In this document: positions 10,137 through 21,018 of the stretch, piece after piece
Layout of the letters: the number at the start of each line of letters is the position of its first letter
How positions within the stretch are numbered: the first letter of the stretch is position 1
Source of the DNA: Colletotrichum lupini
Taxonomy: Eukaryota; Ascomycota; Sordariomycetes; Glomerellales; Glomerellaceae
DNA length: 64,000 bases
Assembly: GCF_023278565.1 (NCBI RefSeq)
Contig: NC_064672.1
Coordinates: 5,456,001-5,520,000, forward strand
Direction of reading: 5' to 3'
Program-made: the position numbers and the translations under genes
The notes under the pieces: model-generated
What the model was told of the DNA's origin: nothing
Database searches by the model: none
The model's input: the letters and a program-made list of their open reading frames with translations, nothing else

Positions 10137-11044
10137 TTTGCAGATATCGTGAGTGTCAGCTGTATGGAGAGTTGGAAGTGGAATGAAAGACGACGTCCAA
10201 GGTAGAACAAGGAACAGCTTCGATATATACTGTACGTGCAGTACTTAGTAGAGCCATCAAATTCCTTGGACTGGCAGGAGCGATCGATGCACGTGCATGC
10301 CTAGATCGTTCAGGGTCCAAGCCGATCTACTAGTCCGCTAGCAACCAATGAGAGTCGCACGTTACACACTGAGCCATGATGATTCATAGTGAGTTCTCAG
10401 AGTAACTAGAACATAGTTGTATCTAGTGTGCAAGCCGCCGGGTCTTGAAGTATCCGTTTTATAGAATTTGTGCAATCCGTGGGGTCGGGGAGCACGGCAA
10501 CATTTCAATCTTCATCATAACGATCGAGGCGGAACTCTGTCCAGATACCTTCATCCAGCTCGCCAATCATGGAAGGGCCAGACTGCTCGATTCGCCTGCC
10601 CACTGATTTTCGATACGAGACGATTCTCTCCTCATCAATATCTCCGCAGGCAAAATTGAAAAAGAAAAAAGGATTGGAAGTATCGACTCTGGAAGTTGCT
10701 GAGTTTCGAGATGAGATCAAATAGCTGGGCGATAAGATCACCGAAATGAAGTCCGAACTTCTCATGGGTCGATACAGTGGCCAAGGTAAGTAAATGACTT
10801 TAATTGGGTATCGTAATGGCATTCATGTTCAACACCGTGCTAAGCATATCTCTGAAGTCCCATTCCGACTTAGAGCAAATCCGCATTTCAAAGCTGGGTT
10901 CAGGTAGGATGCATTAGGTCTGTAGAATCCGGGTGATTTGAACATCGGTCCTCTCCCCCACTCTCTCCCTCTCCTTGCCTCGCCTCCCATCTTCCCCATC
11001 AACTCCTCCTCAACCCCCCCAGCACCATATCGAGACGGCTTCTC
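10137..11044. other. Intergenic, no supported gene
   Basis: Contains the PRISE promoter (10137 onward), short unsupported frames on both strands around 10470-10820, and a C/T-rich run at 10950-11030. No recognisable protein, RNA or repeat. Confidence 0.4.
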
Positions 11045-11545
11045 TCACGGCATGGCCACCCAAATTCCACTCATGAAGAACAACGCACCGGCACAGACAA
11101 AGATGATGTGCGTAGAGGTATCAAGCGGCTCAGCAGGCGGGATGTTTGAAAACTGCAACACGGTGCGGATCGAGAAGTTGTTCGCAGCCTCCTGGATCGC
11201 CAGCGCCGTCAGGTTTCCGCAAGCCTCGTTCAGCGCGCGGTCCATGATGACGGTCGGCAGCTTGAGGATGGCGGTGTCGAGGACCTCGGCGTTGAACTGG
11301 TTCCCGTTGGGCGAGGCCTCGAAAAAGGTGGCGCGGTAGGTGCTGTTCGCGCCGACGGTGGAGAGGTTGGCGATGCGGGAGTACTCGCCGCATGACATGA
11401 TGGTTGACTGGGCGGGTGTCGTGGGGTTTGTCTGGCGGACGACGACGGCGGGGCCTGGGGCCGGGACCTCGATTGCTTTACCGAAGGCGGCGGTGCTCAT
11501 AAGAGAGACCGCCAGGAAGAGGTTGGTGAAGATTGAGTGCTGCAT
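11045..11545 (-). CDS. Small secreted or membrane-anchored protein, unknown function
   Basis: 166 aa from the ATG at 11545 (MQHSIFTNLFLAVSLMSTAAFGKA). That start gives a clean signal peptide; the upstream in-frame Met at 11563 would add a polar MPPKVK. The mature part has several N-glycosylation sequons (NLS, NST, NLT, NFS) and three cysteines (MSCGEYS, EACGNL, VCAGAL). The last ~20 residues are hydrophobic (HIIFVCAGALFFMSGIWVAMP), like a GPI-anchor signal or a membrane span. No catalytic motif is recognised. The gene is a single exon and could be a cell-surface protein or effector candidate. Confidence 0.65.
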   Translation of the reverse strand: MQHSIFTNLFLAVSLMSTAAFGKAIEVPAPGPAVVVRQTNPTTPAQSTIMSCGEYSRIANLSTVGANSTYRATFFEASPNGNQFNAEVLDTAILKLPTVIMDRALNEACGNLTALAIQEAANNFSIRTVLQFSNIPPAEPLDTSTHIIFVCAGALFFMSGIWVAMP

Positions 11546-12787
11546 CTTGACTTTCGGTGGCACTTTTCCGCTTTGATGTCGAGCTTGAGCGAAAGGTGAG
11601 ATGGAAGAAAAGATGGTATTGTATTATGAAAGGTAGACAAGGGTGGTGTCGAGAGAGCTTCAAGTTTAACTGAAAGGACCGCGACAGAAACCAGCCGATA
11701 AAGTTCAATGACAACCCAAAAGTTTAAAAGTGGCCGGCCACTGAGAAGTGAAGGAATACAACCCCAAAAGGAAAGAAGAGAGGAAAAAAGAAGGATGACT
11801 CGTTCAAAAATGAGGGAAGAGTGGCAGCAGACAACTAAAAAGAGAGGGATCAAGGAAGTCTGTGTCGTTATATGTGCCATAGTTGACATGGAGGGGAGCA
11901 GTGGGAGGGGGGGGACACACTTGGTAGGAGGGTGTTCTTGTCAGTGCAAGGGGCTGGAGCGTCTGAGACGAGATGACACATTTGGGATCTCAGATCAGAC
12001 GGTCTGGTGTCTTGGGTGAAAGCCACGCCAGAGACTTGGGACGCCGCGGCTAGCTTATCTCTTCGTATATGATTGTGCACGTTCGAAGCCGTTGGATCCT
12101 TTGGCGGAATCGTTTTCTGTTCTGTCGAACTTGAGTTCGAGAACAGAGAGTTTCCATAGTCTCCAGTCTGCAATACGACCATCGAGAGAATAAGCTCAGC
12201 AAACGGGGCCATACTGAGAGTCCATGATCGCCAAGCAGGGTGTCTCACAATTCTCCTCCCCCAAGCACAGACCAATCAACCACAACAAAAGATTGTGGAC
12301 GATGTGGTCCGGCTGTGGCCCCCTCCTGTTTGATCCTCCCTCTGGCACGACGGTCGATGTTTTTGGTCGCCACCAGCATGACGAGCCCGAGGCATCGAGC
12401 CAGTCGGACGTGAATTGGCCCTTATGGGCCGAGAAACCGACCACCGTCGTGTTACCAGGTATTTGCCTGGTCTAACGTCCGGCGTCATAAGACCCAGAAC
12501 GACATTAATTGGAACTTGGCTTTGGCAGGTTTACTGGGGTGGCTAGGGCCACAGCTAATCGGGGGCTGCCTCACTGAAGGAAAACTCTCGTATGGTCGTC
12601 AAGTGTCATTATCGTTATTCGTCAACGGCTAATGCCATCCTGTCATTGCCGGCGTCTACGTGCCGCAACTCCCGTAAGCCTCCCGAGCCCTTGAACCGGG
12701 GGGTGGAATCTCGCTTCAAGTCCCAGACCCTTAACGCCTATCAAGCAAAGCCCCCAATGTTCCCTCTATGCCGCATCCCGTGCGAGT
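11546..12787. other. Intergenic, no supported gene
   Basis: About 1.2 kb. It holds the promoter of the upstream secreted-protein gene, with purine/pyrimidine-biased tracts around 11580-11830 (long TC-rich on the minus strand). Frames on both strands overlap each other and none carries a recognisable domain. Confidence 0.4.
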
Positions 12788-13426
12788 CTAGTCATCGTCG
12801 AGTATCGTAGACACAACCGACCTCCTGGCCTTCTTGCCCTTCCCCTGAACGGGCTTCTGCATCTTGCCGCCCAAGCCACCCAAACTCAACGGCTTCGGCT
12901 CAACGGGTATGACACCGCACTTGATACTCATACTCGCAAAGAAGCCGCCCACGGGCCGTAGTTCGTCCTGAAATACAGCAACGTTGGAAAACGCGCTGCA
13001 CCGCTCCCCGCGAAACAGCTTGGCCTCGCATCCATCCGCCTTGTTTCCCATAAAGATGCCGCACTGCGCGGTGCCCGGTAGGTTGTAGCACTGCCCGTCC
13101 TTGGTCGTGAATGTCGGCTCCGTCGACGCGTTCTGCGGGAGCTCCATATCGACAAAGGACGCGCCGCGGCAGTTCTTGACGCCCGGCGAGCTGGGGAACA
13201 GCCGGACTGTGATCGGAACGGGCGGCTTTTGTTCTTGTGGTGGAGGGACAGTGGTGTTTGGCTGAGTAATGTCGACTTGGTCGGCTGTCGCGATGGGTTT
13301 CGGCGGTGCTGGTGGGGTGGGTGGGGGGTCGTCGCGGTCGACTACTTGAGGCATCGCGAGGGCTGTTGAGGCGAGCCATGCCGCTACGAGGGCGGCTCGT
13401 ACAATCGGATTTGATGATATTCGCAT
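12788..13426 (-). CDS. Secreted six-cysteine protein with proline-rich N-terminus
   Basis: 212 aa, no intron. Residues 1-24 form a signal peptide (MRISSNPIVRAALVAAWLASTALA). A proline-rich stretch follows (DDPPPTPPAPPKP, then PPPQEQKPPVP). The folded part carries six cysteines, in NCRG, QCYN, QCGI, GCEA, RCSA and KCGV contexts, which could form three disulfides. The C-terminus is basic (QGKGKKARRS), with RR as a possible processing site, then acidic (ILDDD). The architecture is like small secreted proteins of plant-associated fungi, but I know no named family. Function unknown. Confidence 0.72.
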   Translation of the reverse strand: MRISSNPIVRAALVAAWLASTALAMPQVVDRDDPPPTPPAPPKPIATADQVDITQPNTTVPPPQEQKPPVPITVRLFPSSPGVKNCRGASFVDMELPQNASTEPTFTTKDGQCYNLPGTAQCGIFMGNKADGCEAKLFRGERCSAFSNVAVFQDELRPVGGFFASMSIKCGVIPVEPKPLSLGGLGGKMQKPVQGKGKKARRSVVSTILDDD

Positions 13427-13849
13427 GATTCTTGATGTGATACAATCAAAAAAGATCTTTGAAGTTGTAGAGATTAGAGACTAATCTTGCGCTCGGGAAT
13501 CTGTCCCATCAAAAATTGGCGCACGCTGATGAGACGACGGCAAAGGCAGAACGCCAAGATGCATCAGCGGCGTTTCAGACCACCTCCCTACGCCAATCTG
13601 CACGGATACAATGCTGAAACACAGCTTTGAAGGCTTCAAAAGTCTCATAGATCTCAATTGAGAACATTATTTGATAGGGATAATGGGAAAAGATTGAATT
13701 AGAAGGTGTAACTAGGGCCTCTCCCCAATCCCTAGAACGGTATATGCAACAACACAACTTGGTATCTGGATCTATAATCTTTGAACAACAATCACTACAC
13801 CTCATCAAGCACCATAACAAATGTGCGCGTCTTGGCCGCTTGATCAACT
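13427..13849. other. Intergenic
   Basis: Promoter of the six-cysteine gene and 3' flank of the sulfate permease. Nothing else is seen. Confidence 0.4.
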
Positions 13850-16452
13850 CTAACCGCTCTTAAGGACCGACTCAGCCGACGATCTCTGGCCATCACTCTT
13901 GCTCTCCGCATTCAGAATCGCACTCTCCACAGCCGCAGCAACCTCAATGTGGAAGAATGGCCGATTCATACCCTGCACAGCGGCAAGCTTGCCATCACCA
14001 CGTCCCACAACCCTCGCAGCACCATCGTGACCCTTGCTCGTGGGAGAGATGACGTCCTCTTCCTCTTCGTCGCGGCTGCGCTGCGAGGTGACCCGGGGCT
14101 CGTGACCTGATCCAGAGTCCACGGGTGCGAAGCTGTAGATGGGCTTCCACCGTCCAAAGTTGCCCTCATCCTTGACGGAGGGGAATCCGAAGCCGGCGGC
14201 AGCGAGGGCGCGGCGGGTCCAGCGGTTGTTGACGTTGGCGAAGTGCCATTCGACGACCTCGGGCTCGGCGTAGTGGTCTAGAGCGTTGCGGACATCGATG
14301 AGGCCTTGGATTGAGGTTACATCGATGTTGTTAACAGCAGAGCAGTCTAGGATGATTGCGCGGACGATAGGGCGGGTATCGTCGAGGTCGATCTTGGCGC
14401 CGCGGCGCGGACCGGGGTCGTTCCAGGGGCGGTCCTATCGGGCGATTGTTAGATGAATGGTCAAGCGGGGTACAGAAGGTAGGTGAACTTACGCCGAGCT
14501 TCTCGTAGCGATCGAGAATTGTCCGTCTTGCGTGCTTCTGCACATAGGCGACCAGGGCATCCATGTAGTGAGCCTGGTTGGTGTAGTTGAAGCCCTCGCC
14601 GAACCGGTAAACAAAGACACCGGGGTACGGGGTCTGAACGTCGATGTTGGGGTTCGAGCCGTCATCCTTCTCGAGAGGGATGTAGCTCTCGCGGGCAGGA
14701 ACATCGATAGCCTCGCCCCTCTCGTTGAAGGGAACGCCCTTGCCGGCGGTGTCCTTCGTGGCACGGTAGACCTTGACGCGTCCAAGGAAGTGACCCTTGG
14801 CCTTCGCGAGACGCACCAGGAGGAGGGCGGCAGATGCGCACATGGTCAGATAGATGCCGTTCTCAATGTTGGTGAAGATGGTGAGGAGAACGCCAGCGAA
14901 GAAGATGAAGACCTCAAGGGGCGACACCTCCCAGAACTGGTACACCACCTTAGGCGGCGTGATGAGGTCACCGACGGCGTGGATAATGAGACCGGCGAGG
15001 GTGGCCATGGGGATATAGAAGAAGACGGAGGTCAGGGCGTACAGGGCCAGGAGAACGATGACGGCAGTGAAGATACCGGCAAGGGGTGTGCGAACACCGG
15101 CCTTGGACTTGATGGCGGTACGGGAGAAGGATCCGGTGGCCGGGTAGGCGCCGAGGAAGGGTCCGAAGAGGTTCGTGAAGCCGACGGCGACGAGCTCCTG
15201 CGAGGGGTTGATGACGTAGTTGTTGACTCTTCCGAAGGACTTGGAAATGGCAATGTGCTCGATGATGAGGACGATGATGGTGACTGGCAAATCAGGGGCC
15301 ACGGCACCAAGGAGCTCCGTGTCAATCTTAGGAGCGCCGGTGTGCTGGAAACCACTGGGGACCTTGCCCAAAATCTTGAACTTGGCCTTCTTGGCGTCCC
15401 AGTTGACGTGACGGTTGACGAGCCAGCTGATGAGGACGTATAAAAGAATGACAAACGCCATGCGGAGTGTCGACATGAAGAACCAGAACTTCTTGCGGTG
15501 GGGCTGCTTGTTCGACATGAAGTTGCAGAACGAGCGGATAGAGTATAGCAAAAACAAGGCCGTGAGACCCATCGCGGCGTCGAGTCTGGCGGTAGGCAGC
15601 GCCTTCAGGAAATCGATAATAACCTCGTACGTCGGGTTACGAGTGTTGACGCCCTGCAGACCGAGGAGGGCGGGAACTTGACCCGCGGCGATGCTGATGG
15701 CGGCACCGGTCATGAAGGAGGTGATGGCCACGAGCGGGATGAACTCGACGATCCATCCCAGGCGGACCAGACCGATGAACAGGAGGACGGCGCCGGAGAT
15801 GACGGCCAGGGCTTGGGCGATTTGAGGGCCGTCGTATTGCGGGTGGGAGTCCTTGACGCGGAGCACGATGTTACCGACAAGTTGGGACATGACGGCGACG
15901 GTTCCGATTGTGATGTCCTTTGAGGTCGCAAAGGCCCAGTAGAGAATGAAACCGACAAAGGAGGTGTAAAGACCGTATTCGGGAGTCAATTGCGCGAGGA
16001 GGGCGTAGGCCATGCCTTGGGGGATGACGACGAAACCGACAGTGACACCTTTAGATGAATAGTTAGCTATCAAGGTATTCTGAGGTATTGGAATGAGATG
16101 GCAGATGGAATGGCATCACAAGGTCTCATTCAATGTGATATTTGAGCAAGCACCAGTGGCATCAAATGAAAAACATACCAGCAATGATGTCTCCCAGAAG
16201 CCAGGTAGCATTGTAGTGGAAGATCCACGACCAAAAGGGGAACAGGCTCTTGATGTAGTTCACAGCGCCGTGAACCGTGGGCCGGTGCTCGTACAGGAAC
16301 TCGGCGACGGTAGGTTCCCTCTCCTCATACTGCTCGACGGAGCGGAACGAGGCGGCGGCGGATTGGACGGCCTCGGTAGGCTCGTTGCGGTACCGGGCAT
16401 CGACGTCGATACCAAGGCCCTTGGCCAAGGTTCTTCCGACCTTGCTCGACAT
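13850..16452 (-). CDS. SulP-family sulfate permease with STAS domain
   Basis: Three exons: 16452-16179, 16048-14493 and 14434-13850 (804 aa). Intron borders are GTATGT/AAAG and GTAAGT/ATAG; all phases close. The start MSSKVGRTLAKGLG lies before the YEEREPTVAEFLYEH and LFPFWSWIFHYN leader typical of fungal sulfate permeases. The SulP signature follows directly across the first splice (GDIIAG then VTVGFVVIPQGMAYALLAQL). About 10-12 membrane segments follow, then a cytoplasmic STAS domain with IILDCSAVNNIDVTSIQGL. The protein is a proton-coupled plasma-membrane sulfate importer of the CYS-14/SutB type. The tail (SQRSRDEEEEDVIS...) is acidic and Ser-rich, perhaps for regulation. An arylsulfatase gene lies 25 kb away. 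Sulfur-responsive control is expected from family knowledge, but I did not locate a site. Confidence 0.93.
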
Positions 16453-19400
16453 GGCGAAAGGCGCGTCCGGAAGTGACGGTCTGCCGTGTGTAATGTTCCC
16501 AAGAGATTGATCCGAAGTAGTTGTCCCAAGGTATAGGAAACACTTGGCAAAGGGAAGACAGGTCTTGGTGACGAAGAATTCAATGAGGTAGGAAACGCCA
16601 AATCTCAAAAGAGGAGGCGGACGAGTCAACTAATAAGGTTTCTGACCTGGACCGGGAGACGGGACGACACGAACGAGGCATATTGGTAAGGGCACGTCCG
16701 GGACCGGGGAACCTTATATGCTGCGGAACACAAGTCACCCCCAAGAAATCTCAAAAAACTGACAAGAACCCACGATGATGCTATCCCCCTCTTGGAAGCA
16801 AAGCTTGGCCGCGTCGCCAAGAAGCGTGGCTTCGGATCGTCCAGGCCTCGCCAAGGTGCCCTTCGATTGGAGCCCTGCGAATGTTGCACTCCCACATGCC
16901 GCCAAGGGTAGGGGTGTGGGAGTTGAAAGCCATTTTCTGACGACATAATCATTCTCTATGGCGTCGCATGGGATGTAGACACCCTCTCATTTTGATTTCC
17001 TCCATCTTGGTGAATTTGAGATATCGCAGAAAGCCTCTAGAAGGCATCCAGTCCCCTGGAACAGCCCATGTGCTTTGGAGTACCATCGCTATTTTGATAT
17101 GTTGTGGCCCAGGCCGCACTGGGGGGAAACGGGGCGGACGGCGGGGTGGACCACCAGTTTCTCCCCGTATGCATATTGGACCGAGCTAATAAAGGGTCCT
17201 CTTCTTTCGTGGGACGAGCATGTCTGACTGACTGTTTTCCTGTAGGTACTTCCGCGTGTTGGAAATACGTACATGCACTCCAGGCCAGGGTGTGGAATGC
17301 TAGCCTTCGGTGCGACCACTCTCTCGGACGACTGTCTTGCCTGACCAAAGCTAATTATTCCAACCCAATTTGATGGTTTCTCCCTCGCCCGTGCCCGGCC
17401 GCCGGGGATGCTGACTCTCTCGGTTGGACGCGTGGGGGCGACGACGAGCAGGAGCAGGAGAGCTGTCAGAAAAGCAATGTTCCGCCGTCCCTAAGTCACT
17501 GCGCGGCCGGGATGGCCTTAATTCGGCATGTGCCATATGCAGCTGGGCTACTGCGCGGCTAACATGCGCAGACACACGCACACACGGCAGACCATAACTG
17601 GGATACTGGTACTAACATCTTGAATGGATGGACGTATATCTTCGCCTCCCAGACCACTCAAAAGCTGAGATCGGCTCTCCGTGTGATCATGCCGTCCTCT
17701 TCAGCCTTTTGCACATCGATCAGGGATCGACCGGTGGAGGACACGGCAGGTGGCACTGGGGCTGATCAGTAGAGGGTTGACTACTGGCGTTCCAGACCAC
17801 CGGTGAGGGTATCGAGCGCGCGGGATGTTTGAGACGTTGGAAAGGCCGGACAAGGCGGCGGTAGTGAAGAGTAGTGCCAAAGCTATTAAGAGACTGCGGC
17901 CGAGAAGAGAAAGAAAAAGGAAACTAAATTGGCCTTTCTCCGCGGTATGCGGCGGGTAACACAAGTTCATATTCAGTGGCTTGCTTGAATACATGCAGGC
18001 TTACACTGGACAGGCGTTCCTGCTCGTGCCTTTTCTCTCTTTTCGATTTTCCCAGCATACCGGGTCAATGCTCCTCTCATTAAGCTTAAAAGCCAGACGG
18101 GTTTGTCGGTTACTGCTGTCAGGTTCGTCCGCGAGGCCGTGTCTAGCATAGTCGACGTCGTGTGTGGTCCAGATGTCCTGCCGAACACCCGAGATGGGAA
18201 AATCGACATCCTAATGGCACTCTTGGGGGAGCTCTGTCCACCATCACCACCACCATCTCTACCACCCTTTCTCTCACCCCCCGTATGGACGACAAGACGG
18301 CTGGACCGACCCCCAGAAGACAACAGGGAGGCTGGTCCCTGTTCCATCTGTTCTCTGGTTGTCTCCCCGGGGCTGAAAGTGAAGGGTGTGATATGGGGGA
18401 GGTGAGGATGCATGGGGGTGTGGTGTTGGAGAAAAAAAGAACGGGGCCCGGGAAGCATATTGGACGATGGTGTCGAGCACGCCATTCTTGGCGTAAATGA
18501 GACCAGCGTTAAAGGATCCTCCCGATTCCAAAGGGATCGCACCCGCGCCAAACAAACACAAACAGAACTTTGAAGAGTCTCCCGGCTTTCCCTCTCTTTA
18601 TTATGCAGTACGCGAGTACTCTCGGTGACATTATCTTGATTTGGGGGCAAAGCCAGCTTGGCAAGTCTCTCCATGGTCCTGTACCGGAGGTTCGCGGTTG
18701 GCATGGTCCAATAGTAAGGTTTTCGCAGTAATCAATCTCTTGTCTTTCTCTTGACTCTTCGTTCGGTTCATCCCATTGCCTTCCATACACTGGCCCCTGG
18801 CCATGTTCTACGAGTTTGCGCCCGCGCCCAGACATCGAAGATTCACTCAGTGAACGCCTCAATGCTGGTGCCTTGAGCTTGGTGATGCTTGTTCAGTCTC
18901 GGCATCGCGGGAAGGCAACTCAGGCAGCCAGCCAAGAAGCTCAAGGCCGTCGGAAAGGAAATTGTTTACAGGGAAACCCCCCCCCCAAACCAGACTGAAA
19001 GTTAGAATGGCGTCTCTTGGTAAAGTCTTGGATTTCTCCACAAACAGCAACTTGATCACGCGATGTGGGAGGGGTTGTGAGCGAGGATCGGAGGCAAAAA
19101 ACCGGGGGAATGAAGGCAAAAGCCAGAGCGTGTGCGGTCAATATTCGGCCTTTGACATGTCTTGGAAGCTATCATATTGAGTTCGTCAGACGGCAGAGTT
19201 TTCGCTGTTCCAAGTGACTGCCGAAAGTGATATGTCGGCCAAAACTTGCGCTTTAGGAGGGACTATTACTATTACGAGACCGAATCGAGGCAACGCAATG
19301 GAACAGCGCGGGATGTAGCGTGATTTTCTGCGTCCCAGCTGAACGGGAGAGACTCATGCTAGACATGCATGCTGCCCGACGAATGTCTCTAGACAAATGC

Positions 19401-21018
19401 CTGATCGAGAAACAACCTGCTCAATCGTGCCAACAGAAGCGAGCTTTAGACTGTGGTGTCTCTCTCGTCTGCTTCGTTGTGCGTGTCTGCATGGATGTCC
19501 CTGGCGTACGGCTGAGAGGGTCGATCATATGGCATGTCCTCGACTTGCCTCAATGGCAGATCGTTGGCCAGCGATCTTCGCGGCTGAGAGTCACGACGGC
19601 ATCATTGCACAGGCTGGGCGCCGTCAATCGTGACGGAAGTGGCCCAGAACACAATCGATCTTCATTATTCCTCATCGCGCTTCGAGCGGCCTTTCCCTTT
19701 GGTTACGGGGAGTGACGGATGGATTGGACATCACAGGCGAATCTATGAATGTCGCCATACGCTTGTGTCCGCCGAGCTTCGGGTAATTCTATCCCGGAAA
19801 TACAATGTTTCTCGCGCCTCACCCTCACAAGAGCCATCTCGATCAGGGGTGTTCACCGATGAGGCCTGGAGTACGGGAAGCTTGGAGTAAGCTTGGAGTG
19901 AAAGTCATAACAGGGGAGCTTTGAACTCTTTCTGTATTACTACCTAGAGGGAAAGATGCACGCTTTATGTTTCTAGCAGACGTAAGCTGCGTGCATTTCA
20001 AGGCCCAATTTCCATTCCACATCCCGCGACACCGTCAAATACCAGAACATAATGATCCTGGAGTCTTTCGAAGCATTATTCGTGACATTCAGGCAGCTGG
20101 CTCGAGATGTTTCTGATCATCCTTTCATCGGATCAGTCAAAGGACTCATTGAATGATGGGAGTATCCGCGGAGGCCTCGATTCGTCCCAACATCACAGCA
20201 GTTCGAACGCGACGGAATCGCCGTCACATCCAGCCTTTGTAAGATTGGTCTCACTTAGGGCTCTTGGGTTCTGTTGGAAAGTGCTTCCAGACTGTACCGC
20301 AGCAATGAAACAGAAGAACCAGGACGCGCTACCGGATTGTGCCGAGAACGAATACCCGCGATGGTATGCACATGCAAACACTGCAGAGGCATGGGACCCT
20401 CCTTGGTGGAAATCCCATGGCTCTGGTCCCGTCGGTGCACCGCATCATGTACGGGGGCACTTGTGGGACAGAGACGGGCAGAGAGGCCGCTCGCTTGCCA
20501 GAGTCTTTGAAGGCTACCCAGCCATTCTTCGCTCACCGTAGGCGGCGTTCAGGCAGGCTCTGAAGGCCTGGCCTCCTGCTCAAATATGCCAAGGGACCGC
20601 CTCGGTGTTTCCTGAGCACGTCATCGCCAGTCGGGCGAAGTAGGCCGAGTCCGCTCTGTTTTAGAGCGAAGAGTCCCCAAAAAGCGCCAGGGTCTTCGTG
20701 ATGACAACTTACTATGGTACTTTCAATTTCGGATGATACTCTATAATCCTGTAGTCAGCAATTTCGGAATCACTTTCCGGATGTCTGTTGGATGAGGCCG
20801 TCCGTTACCCGCTTCCGCCGGTCTTGGCGGAGCCGGCCCGAGGCCGGTCTCCGCCCTTGTACCCGGAGCCTCGGTCTCCGAGGGATCGGCCATCCTTCGT
20901 ACCCCAGCTCCCACTTTCCATAGAGTTGTGAACCCTGCGATCCTCATCAGTGCATAGAGCGATCTTCCATGAACGTAGAACAAGGCAGGCACGCCCGTAG
21001 CTAACGACATACTCAATC
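16453..21018. other. 4.6-kb stretch without a supportable gene
   Basis: Base composition is close to that of the genes and the region is not RIP-degraded. Many frames of 60-240 codons occur on both strands and overlap each other, but none shows a known domain, a signal peptide or sensible splice-linked exons. A run of ten C occurs at 18978-18987. It may hold long 5' UTRs, a non-coding transcript or an orphan gene with short exons. The left end should include the sulfate permease promoter and the right end the promoter of the hydantoinase fusion. Confidence 0.4.

Noticed and set aside
14532..15443. 303-codon plus-strand frame rich in Gly, Asp and Glu
   Set aside because: It is the antisense shadow of the sulfate permease exon, with repetitive composition caused by the permease codons.
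17973..18704. 243-codon minus-strand frame in the large gap
   Set aside because: No recognisable motif, odd composition and several overlapping frames on both strands; not enough support for a gene.
18978..18987. Run of ten C as a regulatory or slippage site
   Set aside because: Isolated homopolymer in a region with no gene; could equally be a sequencing artefact.
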